Assembly (NCBI RefSeq): GCF_002015035.1
Contig: NZ_MUXY01000007.1
Span: 36,982 to 100,981, forward strand
Direction of reading: 5' to 3'
Source of the DNA: Haemophilus parahaemolyticus
Lineage (GTDB): Bacteria; Pseudomonadota; Gammaproteobacteria; Enterobacterales; Pasteurellaceae
DNA: 64,000 nt
The notes below the pieces were generated by a model, which ran no database searches, was not told the DNA's origin, and worked only from the letters and a program-made list of their open reading frames with translations. Made by a program: the position numbers and the translations under genes. Of the stretch, positions 28,550 to 37,165 are shown piece after piece (position 1 is the stretch's first letter; every line of letters starts with the position of its first letter).

Positions 28550-30442
28550 ATGTTAGATTATCTTGTATTTGAATTATCTCGTCCTCTTAAACGTATAGCG
28601 AGTCTAATTATTGATACCATTTTAATTACTGGTGCTTTTTTCTTTGCTTATTGGACTCGATTGGGAAAAATCACTTCATTTGACAACTATCAAATTTGGT
28701 TAGCGTTAAGTTGTACATTGGTTGTTACTTTGATTGCCTTTATAAAGCTAGGATTATATAGAGCGGTATTACGATATATTTCCTTTAAAGCACTGGCGAT
28801 GATTGCAACTGGTGCTTTAATTTCTTCTATTAGTTTAGTTTTATTTTCATTCTTTATTGATTCATTTATTCCTAGGACAGTTCCACTTATTTATTTTTCT
28901 TACGTATTTTTATTATGTGGTGGCGTAAGAATGTTGGTTCGTTATTATATCGGTTTATTGCTTGATAAAAATAATGAATCCGTTCTTATCTATGGAGCTG
29001 GTTCAAATGGACGACAACTTTCGGTAATGCTCAAACATGCTTATCGCTACCGCATTCGTGGCTTTATTGATGACAACGCCAAATTACATGGCACTTATCT
29101 TTTAGGAAATAAAATATTTTCGCCAAAAGATATTTCAAAACTTGTTCAGAAATATAATATTAAAGTTATTTTATTAGCAATTCCAAGTGCTTCTCGTCGT
29201 GAACGGAAAGCCATTATTGATAGTTTAATTCCGTTAAAAATCAAAGTACAAACCATTCCTGATATGGAAGAAATTTTGCAAGGTAATGCAAAAATTGATG
29301 AATTGCGTGAAGTAAAAATTGAAGATTTATTAGGTCGTGAACCTGTTTTACCAAATCAAGAATTATTACAAAAAAATATTCTGAATAAAACGGTAATGGT
29401 AACTGGTGCAGGGGGGTCTATTGGTTCGGAATTGTGCCGTCAAATTATTTTAAATAAACCTAATATCTTAATTTTATTCGAAATTTCTGAATTTTCACTA
29501 TATTCTATTCATCAGGAATTACTTGAAATTATAAAGAAAAATAATTTAAGCACAATAATTCATCCTATTTTAGGTAACGTGCAGGATATTGAGCGTTTAG
29601 ATCGTGTTTTAGCTCATTTTAACATTGATACCATTTATCATGCAGCAGCTTATAAACATGTTCCTTTAGTGGAATACAATATCATTGAAGGGATTCGGAA
29701 TAATATTTTTGGTACATATAATGTTGCAAAATGTGCGGCTGATCATAACGTTAAATCTTTTGTTCTCATTTCAACTGATAAGGCTGTTCGTCCAACAAAT
29801 ACTATGGGAGCGAGCAAGCGTATGGCGGAGCTTTGTTTGCAAGCTTTATCTGAGCAACTCAAAGATTCCCAAACCTGCTTTAGCATGGTTCGTTTTGGTA
29901 ATGTATTAGGATCTTCTGGGTCTGTTATTCCGCTCTTTAGAAAACAGATCCTAAAAGGCGGGCCAATTACTGTGACGCATCCCAATATTATTCGCTATTT
30001 TATGACTATTCCTGAAGCAGCACAGCTTGTTATTCAAGCGGGTAGCATGGCAAAAGGCGGTGATGTCTTCATTTTAGATATGGGTGAACCTGTTAAAATT
30101 GTTGATTTAGCGAAAAATTTAATTCAGCTTTCAGGTTTGTCCGTAAAAGATGAAAAGAATCCTAAAGGTGATATTGAAATTGCTTATACAGGTTTGCGTC
30201 CAGGGGAGAAACTTTATGAAGAGTTGTTAATTGGTGGTGATAATGTAACTAAAACAGCACATTCACGTATTATGACTGCTGAGGAAGAGTATTTGCCATT
30301 TGAACAATTATCTAATGTGTTAGTTGAATTAGAGCAGGCTTGTAAAAAGGCAGATTATATGGCTATTCGTCAGATATTATTAAGTGCACCAACAGGCTTT
30401 CAGCCAACAACAGAAATTGTAGATGTGTTATACCAGGACTAA
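28550..30442 (+). CDS. UDP-HexNAc 4,6-dehydratase, WbpM/PglF-like
   Basis: This 630-residue protein has four N-terminal membrane helices (residues about 15-130), a first Rossmann domain (YGAGSNGRQL) and the catalytic C-terminal domain (TGAGGSIGSELCRQ at about residue 285, STDKAVRPTNTMGASKR at about 405-421). In this branch the usual Tyr of YxxxK is replaced by Met (MGASK), as in WbpM and PglF. It makes UDP-4-keto-6-deoxy-GlcNAc, the precursor of QuiNAc, FucNAc and bacillosamine. No aminotransferase or acetyltransferase for bacillosamine is nearby. Confidence 0.9.
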   Translation: MLDYLVFELSRPLKRIASLIIDTILITGAFFFAYWTRLGKITSFDNYQIWLALSCTLVVTLIAFIKLGLYRAVLRYISFKALAMIATGALISSISLVLFSFFIDSFIPRTVPLIYFSYVFLLCGGVRMLVRYYIGLLLDKNNESVLIYGAGSNGRQLSVMLKHAYRYRIRGFIDDNAKLHGTYLLGNKIFSPKDISKLVQKYNIKVILLAIPSASRRERKAIIDSLIPLKIKVQTIPDMEEILQGNAKIDELREVKIEDLLGREPVLPNQELLQKNILNKTVMVTGAGGSIGSELCRQIILNKPNILILFEISEFSLYSIHQELLEIIKKNNLSTIIHPILGNVQDIERLDRVLAHFNIDTIYHAAAYKHVPLVEYNIIEGIRNNIFGTYNVAKCAADHNVKSFVLISTDKAVRPTNTMGASKRMAELCLQALSEQLKDSQTCFSMVRFGNVLGSSGSVIPLFRKQILKGGPITVTHPNIIRYFMTIPEAAQLVIQAGSMAKGGDVFILDMGEPVKIVDLAKNLIQLSGLSVKDEKNPKGDIEIAYTGLRPGEKLYEELLIGGDNVTKTAHSRIMTAEEEYLPFEQLSNVLVELEQACKKADYMAIRQILLSAPTGFQPTTEIVDVLYQD

Positions 30443-30445
30443 TTT

Positions 30446-31684
30446 ATGATAAATTTTGAAAAATATTGCCGGCTATTTGCTAATGTCTCAATTTTCTGTT
30501 TTTTTACATTGTTGCTAGTCTTTCCTAAAGGATATAACTACGGTTCAACTGCACTTTTAGTGGTGAGTGTACTTTTCTTATTGTATACGATATATAAAAA
30601 GATAAATATCATAGGGCTTGTTAAGCAGAATAAATCTATTTTTATTGCAATTTCTTTTTATTTTCTAACTGTTCTTTTCTTTATCTTATTTCATGGCGAG
30701 AAAATGAAGCTTATTGATAATCCATTAAGAGCGTTCTTATTTCTTTCTGTAACGATCTTTATGGTTTATAGTGCAGTAAAATTGGATGTATTGCTTTATA
30801 GCATTCCGTTAGGATCTTTTATTGCAGGGTTAGTTGCACTTTACCAATACTATATTTTGCATTTGCCCGCAGCTTTTAATGAACAAATGAAAATTCAATC
30901 TGGCGATATTGCAATGTCTTTAGGTTTATTTAGCTTAGTAATTGCTTTATATCTCTTTGAAATAAAGCAAAATAAATTTGCTTTACTTGCTGTTATCGCT
31001 GGATTATTTGGTGTATTAGCAAGCGTGCTTTCATTTACACGTGGTGGGTGGATTGGCTTTCCTATAATATTAATTACAATACTTTATATTTATAGAAATA
31101 TACTATCTAAAAAATTACTTGGTGCAGTTGTGTTAAGTATTCTAATCGGAGGTATTTCATTGAGTACTAACGAACAACTGATCAGCCGAATATTAGATGC
31201 GAAGAATAATCTAATTCACTATTCTGAAAGCTCCAAAGATGGAAGTATCGGCGCTCGTTTAGATATGTGGAAAATAGGAATTCATGCGCTTATTGAGCAC
31301 CCTATTTCTGGTTGGAGTTTGAGGGAATTAGATGAATATAAAAAAAGCTTAGCAGATAAGGGTATTGTATCCCGTGAATTTACGGTATATTCGCATCTAC
31401 ATAATCAATTTATTGATGAATTAGCCAAAAAAGGTATTTTCGGTGGAGTCGCAATTTTGGGCATTTTTATAGTCCCATTATGTTCTTTTTATCGAAAACA
31501 GAAAACATTTCCAAATAATAAAAAGATAAAATTACTTACTACCCTTGGTATTATTCATGTGTTAGCCACTATGTTCTATTGTTTAACACAAGCATTTTTT
31601 GCTCATAACTCGGGGAATGTATTTTATTTCTTTGTATTATTAGTGGTTTGGTCATTTATGATTAACGAAAAAAGTAAGGTTTGA
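30446..31684 (+). CDS. O-antigen ligase family protein, probably WaaL
   Basis: This 412-residue membrane protein has about eleven segments and the Wzy_C/O-antigen ligase pattern: SFTRGGWIGFP around residue 195 and, in the periplasmic loop, GWSLRELDEYKK with HLHNQFIDELAKKGIFGG at about 325-345, where the His is the expected key residue. WaaL moves finished O-antigen to lipid A-core. It could instead be a second polymerase. It is the last gene of the O-antigen operon and starts 3 bp after the dehydratase gene. Confidence 0.75.
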   Translation: MINFEKYCRLFANVSIFCFFTLLLVFPKGYNYGSTALLVVSVLFLLYTIYKKINIIGLVKQNKSIFIAISFYFLTVLFFILFHGEKMKLIDNPLRAFLFLSVTIFMVYSAVKLDVLLYSIPLGSFIAGLVALYQYYILHLPAAFNEQMKIQSGDIAMSLGLFSLVIALYLFEIKQNKFALLAVIAGLFGVLASVLSFTRGGWIGFPIILITILYIYRNILSKKLLGAVVLSILIGGISLSTNEQLISRILDAKNNLIHYSESSKDGSIGARLDMWKIGIHALIEHPISGWSLRELDEYKKSLADKGIVSREFTVYSHLHNQFIDELAKKGIFGGVAILGIFIVPLCSFYRKQKTFPNNKKIKLLTTLGIIHVLATMFYCLTQAFFAHNSGNVFYFFVLLVVWSFMINEKSKV

Positions 31685-31800
31685 TAGTATTTAGCTTACA
31701 CTTAAACCTTGTTGCCATGTTATGTTTGTAGTTTTCTTGATATTTATAAATAGTGGATTCCAATGAGATACTTAAATTAGATCATAAATAGGAAAGTATA

Positions 31801-31887
31801 ATGGCAACAGTTTTGGGTAAAACTTATAGACCATTAAAAGTAAGTTATACTCAAAAAGATTCATTGAGATTGAGCAGACTGCGTTAA
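31801..31887 (+). CDS. Possible 28-codon small ORF
   Basis: In the 211-bp gap after the O-antigen operon, AGGAAAG lies 6 bp before ATG 31801 and a frame of 28 codons follows (MATVLGKTYRPLKVSYTQKD, ending SRLR). The peptide is basic. No family is recognised; it may be a real small protein, a remnant of a lost gene, or chance. Confidence 0.25.
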   Translation: MATVLGKTYRPLKVSYTQKDSLRLSRLR

Positions 31888-31895
31888 ACGTTCTT

Positions 31896-32465
31896 TTATT
31901 TAGATTTACACCAACACGCATTCAAATGATCATCTACCAATCCCATCGATTGGATAAAGGCATAGCAAATCGTTTCGCCTACAAATACAAAGCCTTTTTT
32001 CTTAAGTGCCTTTGACATTGCTAAGGATGTTGTGGTTTTGGCGGGGACGCTTGCTAGAGTTGGGACATCATTAATTTGCGGTTTTCCACCCACAAATGAC
32101 CAAATAAATTGGCTAAAATCTTCGCCATTTGCTTCCATCGCAATATAAGCTTGGGCATTTCTTACAATAGCTTCTAGCTTCTTACGATGACGGATTAAGC
32201 CACTATTTTCCATTAGCGTGTCAATATCGGTCGCTTGCATTTGAGCAATTTTATGTGGGTTAAAGTTGAAAAAGGCTTGTCGATAATTTTCACGCTTTTT
32301 CAATACGGTAATCCATGAAAGCCCTGCTTGTTGCCCTTCTAAGCAAAGCTTTTCAAATAGCTTTTGGCTGTTAAATTCAGGTTTTCCCCATTCGGTATCG
32401 TGGTAGTGAGTGTAAATTTCGCTATTATTAACCCAATTACAGCGCATTACAGGTGAATTATTCAT
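31896..32465 (-). CDS. tag: DNA-3-methyladenine glycosylase I
   Basis: This 189-residue base-excision repair enzyme removes 3-methyladenine from DNA. Family features are MRCNWV near the N-terminus, GLSWITVLKKRENYRQAF at about residues 48-65 and the C-terminal zinc-binding HLNACWC. ATG 32465 follows AAAGG; an internal ATG six codons later would also fit. It lies at the end of the truD-surE-yqaA-nlpD group, in the position where Enterobacteria carry rpoS. Confidence 0.93.
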   Translation of the reverse strand: MNNSPVMRCNWVNNSEIYTHYHDTEWGKPEFNSQKLFEKLCLEGQQAGLSWITVLKKRENYRQAFFNFNPHKIAQMQATDIDTLMENSGLIRHRKKLEAIVRNAQAYIAMEANGEDFSQFIWSFVGGKPQINDVPTLASVPAKTTTSLAMSKALKKKGFVFVGETICYAFIQSMGLVDDHLNACWCKSK

Positions 32466-32480
32466 GGTTATTACCTTTAA

Positions 32481-32507
32481 AAAATTGACCGCTTGGATAA
32501 GCGGTCA
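32481..32507 (-). terminator. Inverted uptake-sequence terminator behind the nlpD/lppB gene
   Basis: TGACCGCTT and AAGCGGTCA form a 9-bp stem with a 4-base loop, followed on the minus strand by a T run. Paired inverted uptake sequences commonly act as terminators in Pasteurellaceae. Confidence 0.8.
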
Positions 32508-32525
32508 TCTGTATAAGATTTTTTG

Positions 32526-33755
32526 TTACTGTTTTGGTAAATAACGCATTGGGTCGATAGATTTCCCTTTGTAACGAATTTCAAAGTGGAGTTTGTTTGA
32601 GCTTGTGCCTGTGCTACCCATTGTTGCGATTTTTTGACCTGCTTTCACATTATCTTGCTCATCCACCAAGATGCGGTCGTTATGAGCATATGCACTTAAG
32701 AAGTCATCATTATGTTTGATGATGATTAAGTTACCGTAACCTTCCAATGCGTTACCTGCATAAACGACTTTACCTGTTGCGGCGGCTTTGACATCTTGCC
32801 CTTTCTGACCAGCAATGTCGATTCCTTTATTACCGCCATCAGAGTTTGAGAAGCCTTGAACAATACGCCCTGCAGTTGGTGAAACCCATCTGACTGATGA
32901 TGCTGGCGCTGCCATCGTGCTTTGTGTGCTTGCAGTAGCTGCTTTAACTTGCGGCTGAGCTTGTTGTTCAATTGTTGCTGTTGTTGCTACAACAGTAGGA
33001 GCAGAGCTAGTAACATTTCCTGCAGAAGCTTGAATAGTCGGTTTTAAAGCTGTATTTGCAGAGCCTACCCCCGCTTTCACAGGTCCTGTAATTTCGCCTG
33101 CAGAAGAATAAACAGTACCATTCGCCCCTTGTTGGTAGGTTACTTTCGGTTGAGCTGGTACGGTCACGGTTTCTTCAACAGTAATAGTTTCTGTACCTGA
33201 TTTACCTGTTTTGAGCTTTTGCCCAACCGTCAATTGATATGGCTCGCTCATATTGTTAAGAGCGGCGATCTCTTTCACATCTTTACCGATTACGTAAGCA
33301 ATTAAGAACATGGTATCGCCTTTGCGAACGGTATAAGTTGAGCCGTCATAAAAGCCTTTTTGAATCTGGCTGTAAATGGGGGCATTGTTCGCATCGCGTG
33401 GGATCTCAAAGTTTTGATCAACTTTTTTCTCAACCGTTTTAGTTTTTTTTACCACTTTTGTGGTTGTTTTTGGCTGCTCAGGCTGTGCTGTAATAACAGG
33501 ATTTTGCACCGCTGCTGGTTGATAGCTTGGTGTCGAAACCGTTGGGGTACTCATTGTGCTTGGCATATTCACAGGTTGAATATCTGCCGTTTGCCATCCC
33601 ATATTATTGCTTGCTCCTGTGCCCTCCACAGGTTGCATTATCCCTGGTGAGAGTTCGCTACTACCTGAAGCATTTACCACAGGTGCAGGTGAGTTAGCTG
33701 AACAAGCGGCTAGAATGCTTGCAGTAAGCGGCAAAATCAGAAAATGTTTTTTCAT
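32526..33755 (-). CDS. nlpD: NlpD/LppB-type murein-associated lipoprotein
   Basis: This 409-residue protein begins MKKHFLILPLTASILAACSA with a lipobox cysteine. A LysM domain (YTVRKGDTMFLIAYVIGKDV to LTVGQKLK) lies at about residues 140-190, then a Thr/Ala/Val-rich linker, then an M23 domain (about 290-409, with GNKGIDIAG and KLHFEIRYKG). The HxxxD and HxH zinc ligands of active M23 peptidases are degenerate (GIDIA, LHFEI), as in NlpD, which activates the amidase AmiC at the septum. ATG 33755 is used because AAAGGA precedes it. Two shorter relatives lie just upstream. Confidence 0.93.
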   Translation of the reverse strand: MKKHFLILPLTASILAACSANSPAPVVNASGSSELSPGIMQPVEGTGASNNMGWQTADIQPVNMPSTMSTPTVSTPSYQPAAVQNPVITAQPEQPKTTTKVVKKTKTVEKKVDQNFEIPRDANNAPIYSQIQKGFYDGSTYTVRKGDTMFLIAYVIGKDVKEIAALNNMSEPYQLTVGQKLKTGKSGTETITVEETVTVPAQPKVTYQQGANGTVYSSAGEITGPVKAGVGSANTALKPTIQASAGNVTSSAPTVVATTATIEQQAQPQVKAATASTQSTMAAPASSVRWVSPTAGRIVQGFSNSDGGNKGIDIAGQKGQDVKAAATGKVVYAGNALEGYGNLIIIKHNDDFLSAYAHNDRILVDEQDNVKAGQKIATMGSTGTSSNKLHFEIRYKGKSIDPMRYLPKQ

Positions 33756-33787
33756 GATCAATCCTTTTTCTTTGTTCTTATTTATGT

Positions 33788-33985
33788 TTATTTTGTTGTT
33801 GCTTTCATTGAATCAGGCATAGGAGCTGTTTGAAAATCACCCCAACTAAAGCTGCCGTTTGTTGCCCCCGAACCCTCCACAGGTTGCATTAAGCCTGGCG
33901 ATAATTCATTCGGATCAGCCACTTTTTCCGCACTACAAGCGGTTAAAAATGCACAAGAAAGTGCAAATAACATTACTTTTTTCAT
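33788..33985 (-). CDS. Small lipoprotein resembling the LppB N-terminus
   Basis: This 65-residue protein has a lipoprotein signal (MKKVMLFALSCAFLTACSAE, lipobox LTAC) and then ELSPGLMQPVEGSGATN, nearly the same as ELSPGIMQPVEGTGASN in the neighbouring LppB/NlpD protein. It ends before any LysM or M23 domain. It is probably a shortened duplicate of the LppB N-terminal region and may be exported and functional on its own. It lies 12 bp behind the LysM lipoprotein gene. Confidence 0.75.
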   Translation of the reverse strand: MKKVMLFALSCAFLTACSAEKVADPNELSPGLMQPVEGSGATNGSFSWGDFQTAPMPDSMKATTK

Positions 33986-33997
33986 TATGAAATCCTA

Positions 33998-34501
33998 TTA
34001 ACGCATTCGTAGTGTTTGACCCACTTTTAGTTTTGTCGTCGTGCTAATGTTGTTTAATGCGGCAATCTCAGCTGGGGTTTTGCCTGCAAGGAAAGAAACA
34101 AAATAGAGCGTATCTTGTGGACCAACGGTAATAGTGCTATCTGTGTAACAACCTTTGGTCATTTGAGCATAAATCGGTGTACCCGCTTCATTGCGAATTA
34201 CTTGGCAGTTGCCGATGCTGTCTGAAGAACCGTAGTTTGCGTTGTTATAGCTAGTGTGGTTGGAGCTTGGTGCGGTTACTGTAGGTTTTGCTGTTATAGG
34301 TGCAGGTGTGTAGCTCGGTTGTGAAATTGGTTGGTTCATTCCGCTTGGCATTGAAGTAGGTTGAATATCCGCTGGTTGCCAAGTACCACCGTTTGGCAGG
34401 GTGTCTGATGAGCTTTCGGTAACTTCCGCGGAGTTGTTTGAAGTACAAGCTGTTAATGCAAAAGTCACCACAAGTGGTAATAGAAGGAATGATTTTTTCA
34501 T
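33998..34501 (-). CDS. LysM-domain lipoprotein related to LppB, lacking the M23 domain
   Basis: This 167-residue protein has a lipoprotein signal (MKKSFLLLPLVVTFALTACT), a Ser/Pro/Thr-rich region with WQPADIQPTSMPSGMNQP (like WQTADIQPVNMPSTMSTP in LppB), and a C-terminal LysM-like domain (PQDTLYFVSFLAGKTPAEIA to LKVGQTLRMR). Two extra cysteines (NCQVI, KGCYT) flank the start of the LysM domain and could form a disulfide. It is the first of three consecutive related lipoprotein genes. Confidence 0.85.
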   Translation of the reverse strand: MKKSFLLLPLVVTFALTACTSNNSAEVTESSSDTLPNGGTWQPADIQPTSMPSGMNQPISQPSYTPAPITAKPTVTAPSSNHTSYNNANYGSSDSIGNCQVIRNEAGTPIYAQMTKGCYTDSTITVGPQDTLYFVSFLAGKTPAEIAALNNISTTTKLKVGQTLRMR

Positions 34502-34557
34502 ATCGGTATCCTGTTCTTTTATTTAAAAAATTTTCTGATGTAGGAATTGAATTTGCT

Positions 34558-34583
34558 CGTAGGGGCAGGGTTTATCCCCGTCC
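34558..34583 (+). repeat. GTAGGRG-type intergenic hairpin, single copy
   Basis: CGTAGGGGCAGGG, TTTAT, CCCCGTCC is a hairpin in the gap between yqaA and the lipoprotein genes. It belongs to the same family as 37031-37095, 44405-44473 and 63813-63874. Confidence 0.6.
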
Positions 34584-34596
34584 TTTATATTTCAGT

Positions 34597-35181
34597 TTAT
34601 TTAGTAAATTGATAAATTGTATAAGCTACTACAGCTAAGGCAATTGTACCCCAGCCAATTAATTCGATCGAACGGCGGATTTTATCCGCATATTTTTCGC
34701 CACCCCATGCTGAGAGTTTTGCCACCAAAATAAAACGGGCAAAACGCGAAATAGCCGCAGTAATCACAAACGGGAAGAATGCCATTTGCATTACACCTGC
34801 ACAAATGGTAAAGACTTTATATGGAATGGGCGAGAAACCAGCAAGGAAAACCACTGCCACACCCCAAACTTCAAACCACGCTTTTGCTTGGTCAAAGCTG
34901 GCTTGCATTCCCCAGTTTGCGATTAACGATTGCACCCATTCGAATGCATAAAGTCCGATAAAGTAGCCAATTATGCCACCGAGTATTGAGGAAATGGTCG
35001 TATAAAGTGCATATTTAAACGCATTGTGCGGTTTTGCCATCGACATTGGAATTAACATCACATCGGGCGGAATCGGGAAGAAAATCGCTTCAATAAAGCT
35101 CACAAAACTGAGCCAATACGCTGCGTACGTGTGCTTCGACCAGGTCATCGTTTTGTCGTAGATTGTACCAAATAATTGCAT
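34597..35181 (-). CDS. YqaA/DedA-family membrane protein
   Basis: This 194-residue protein has about five membrane segments and the DedA/SNARE-associated pattern FIEAIFFPIPPDVMLIPMS at residues 29-47 and GFSPIPYKVFTICAG in the middle. DedA-family proteins support envelope physiology, probably as lipid carriers; the role of YqaA itself is not defined. It is 16 bp after surE and part of the truD-surE-yqaA group. Confidence 0.88.
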   Translation of the reverse strand: MQLFGTIYDKTMTWSKHTYAAYWLSFVSFIEAIFFPIPPDVMLIPMSMAKPHNAFKYALYTTISSILGGIIGYFIGLYAFEWVQSLIANWGMQASFDQAKAWFEVWGVAVVFLAGFSPIPYKVFTICAGVMQMAFFPFVITAAISRFARFILVAKLSAWGGEKYADKIRRSIELIGWGTIALAVVAYTIYQFTK

Positions 35182-35197
35182 AAACTTTATCTTCTCT

Positions 35198-35977
35198 TTA
35201 GAGAATTTGTTGTAAATCAGTGAGTGAATGGTGTGCTGTCATATCCACTTGTAGCGGAGTAATTGATACACAATCTTGGTTGATCGCATAAAAATCCGTG
35301 CCTTCGCTCTCATCAATAGCGGTGCCGTTCGCTCCAAGCCAGTAAATTGTGCCACCACGTGGATCTTCGGTTTTCACAATTTCCGCTGCTTGTGAACGCT
35401 TGCCTTGGCGGGTAATCATCGTGCCTTTTAGTGCTTCATACGGCAGATCTGGTACGTTGATATTTAAAATTTCACGGTGCGTAATTATTTCTGGTTTGAG
35501 TTTGGGTAAAAGCGCTAACACCACTCGAGCAGCGGTTTCAAAGTGGTTCGAACCAAACAGGTGACCGTGATGTTTATCGTTGCCTTTTTTACCCACAAGT
35601 GAAACCGCCAAGCAAGGAAGAGGCAGATGACGTCCCTCTAACGCAGCTGCCACTGTGCCCGAATAGATAATATCATCGCCCAAATTCGCCCCGTGATTGA
35701 TACCCGAAATCACCAAATCAAAGTCATTTTCTAGCAAACCATTTAAGGCTAAATGCACGCAATCCGCAGGCGTGCCTGAAGTCACTGCATAGTTAAATTC
35801 GTCAAATTTTTGCACACGCAACGGCTCTGTCAGTGTTAAACAGTTAGAGGCTGCTGAACGGTTGCGATCTGGGGCAATAATGGTGACACGATGACCCGCT
35901 TCACGCAACATTCGTGCGAGAGTTTGAATGCCCTCTGCGTGAAAACCATCATCGTTGCTCATTAAAATATTCATCAT
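35198..35977 (-). CDS. surE: 5'/3'-nucleotidase SurE
   Basis: This 259-residue metal-dependent phosphatase has the metal-binding start [20 protein letters not shown], the [12 protein letters not shown] segment and [19 protein letters not shown]. It hydrolyses nucleoside monophosphates and short polyphosphate. The first ATG is followed directly by a second one (MMNIL), and the second may be the true start. It follows truD by 4 bp and precedes yqaA by 16 bp, all on the minus strand. pcm, found next to surE in E. coli, is absent. Confidence 0.96.
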   Translation of the reverse strand: MMNILMSNDDGFHAEGIQTLARMLREAGHRVTIIAPDRNRSAASNCLTLTEPLRVQKFDEFNYAVTSGTPADCVHLALNGLLENDFDLVISGINHGANLGDDIIYSGTVAAALEGRHLPLPCLAVSLVGKKGNDKHHGHLFGSNHFETAARVVLALLPKLKPEIITHREILNINVPDLPYEALKGTMITRQGKRSQAAEIVKTEDPRGGTIYWLGANGTAIDESEGTDFYAINQDCVSITPLQVDMTAHHSLTDLQQIL

Positions 35978-35981
35978 TTCC

Positions 35982-36995
35982 TTATTCTTCTTCGTTTAAT
36001 ATGATTAATTCACGCACCAATCCCGTTGCGTAACTGCCTGAATTTAAAAAGAATGTTAGGCGTAATCCTTTAGGTTCAAACTGCCAATGGAGATCTTGCG
36101 GTTTACACAATATCGCACGACGAGCGGCATTCATTCGCTCTTTTTTCATCAAACTAATTAAGTTTTCATGCTGTGCTACGATCGCTTTTTCACGCTCATT
36201 ACCCTTCTGTTCGAGCGAATTTTCGCCAATCAATGGTGCGGTAAGTAAGACATCATTTTCATCTAAACGTTGTTGTGATTGCTCTAAATCTTCCGCTTTC
36301 ACTTCAAAAAAGCTGTTTGAGCCAGCTAGTTGCAGATAATCGCCTAATAACACCGTTTGCATTTGCTGATCGGCAATGCGCTGTGAAACCACTAAATTAA
36401 ACACCTCTGAACGAGCCGCGGAAAGATAAAAACTGCGTTTTTTGCGATCTTTTACTGAAATTTCACCGCTTGCCCAGCGTTGTGCTTGGGTTAAATTATG
36501 CCCATCACGCCCAAAACGTTGTTCGGTAAAATAATTAGGAAAACCGACCGCTTGCAATTGATTCAAGCGTTGTTTGAGTTCATCGGTTTCTTCTACATCG
36601 CGTAGTAAAAGCTCGAAATAGTTGCCTTCCAATGCACCTGTGCGGATTTTACGGTTATGACGAGTCACTTCTAAAATCTCTACGCCTTCACATTCAAAGG
36701 CAGAAAAATCGGGCGTTTCTTTACCCGCTAAGTGTAAACAGAACCATTGCTCGGTCACTGCGTGGCGATCTTTCAAGCCGGCATAGCTCATATTTTTCAC
36801 GGAAATGCCTACGAATTTTGCCAACTGCTCGCCTACAAAAAGGGTATTGGCATTAGTTTTACGCACTTTTACTGCGACAAATTCGCCTTCACCTGCAAGT
36901 GGATAGCCTAGCTCTTCTCGCACAATAAAATCTGTAAATTCGGCTTTTAATCTGCCCGCTTGTTGAGGTTTGCCTAATAGATAATTTAGTTTCAT
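35982..36995 (-). CDS. truD: tRNA pseudouridine(13) synthase TruD
   Basis: This 337-residue protein carries the TruD catalytic motif [20 protein letters not shown] at about residues 69-88, with the catalytic Asp, and the conserved [18 protein letters not shown]. It makes pseudouridine at position 13 of tRNA-Glu. It is the first gene of the truD-surE-yqaA group. Confidence 0.96.
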   Translation of the reverse strand: MKLNYLLGKPQQAGRLKAEFTDFIVREELGYPLAGEGEFVAVKVRKTNANTLFVGEQLAKFVGISVKNMSYAGLKDRHAVTEQWFCLHLAGKETPDFSAFECEGVEILEVTRHNRKIRTGALEGNYFELLLRDVEETDELKQRLNQLQAVGFPNYFTEQRFGRDGHNLTQAQRWASGEISVKDRKKRSFYLSAARSEVFNLVVSQRIADQQMQTVLLGDYLQLAGSNSFFEVKAEDLEQSQQRLDENDVLLTAPLIGENSLEQKGNEREKAIVAQHENLISLMKKERMNAARRAILCKPQDLHWQFEPKGLRLTFFLNSGSYATGLVRELIILNEEE

Positions 36996-37030
36996 AGTTT
37001 GTGTTTAGTATTCTAACATCGTTTAATGAA

Positions 37031-37095
37031 CGTAGGAGAGGAGTTTATTCCCTCCCAAATTTCATGAAATTTATTGGGGGAGGTAAATTTCTCGA
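37031..37095. repeat. GTAGGRG-type intergenic hairpin, composite
   Basis: CGTAGGAGAGGAG, TTTATT, CCCTCCC is followed after a palindromic spacer (AAATTTCATGAAATTT) by an inverted, diverged counterpart GGGGGAGGTAAATTTCTC. Confidence 0.5.
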
Positions 37096-37112
37096 CTATG
37101 CCAATATGATGT

Positions 37113-37149
37113 AAAACAGCCGTTTGCATTGCTACAAGCGGCTGTTTTT
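37113..37149 (-). terminator. Terminator behind ychF
   Basis: AAAACAGCCG (37113-37122) pairs with CGGCTGTTTT (37139-37148). It lies directly downstream of the ychF stop on the minus strand. Confidence 0.8.
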
Positions 37150-37165
37150 CGTAGATTTTTTGTTA

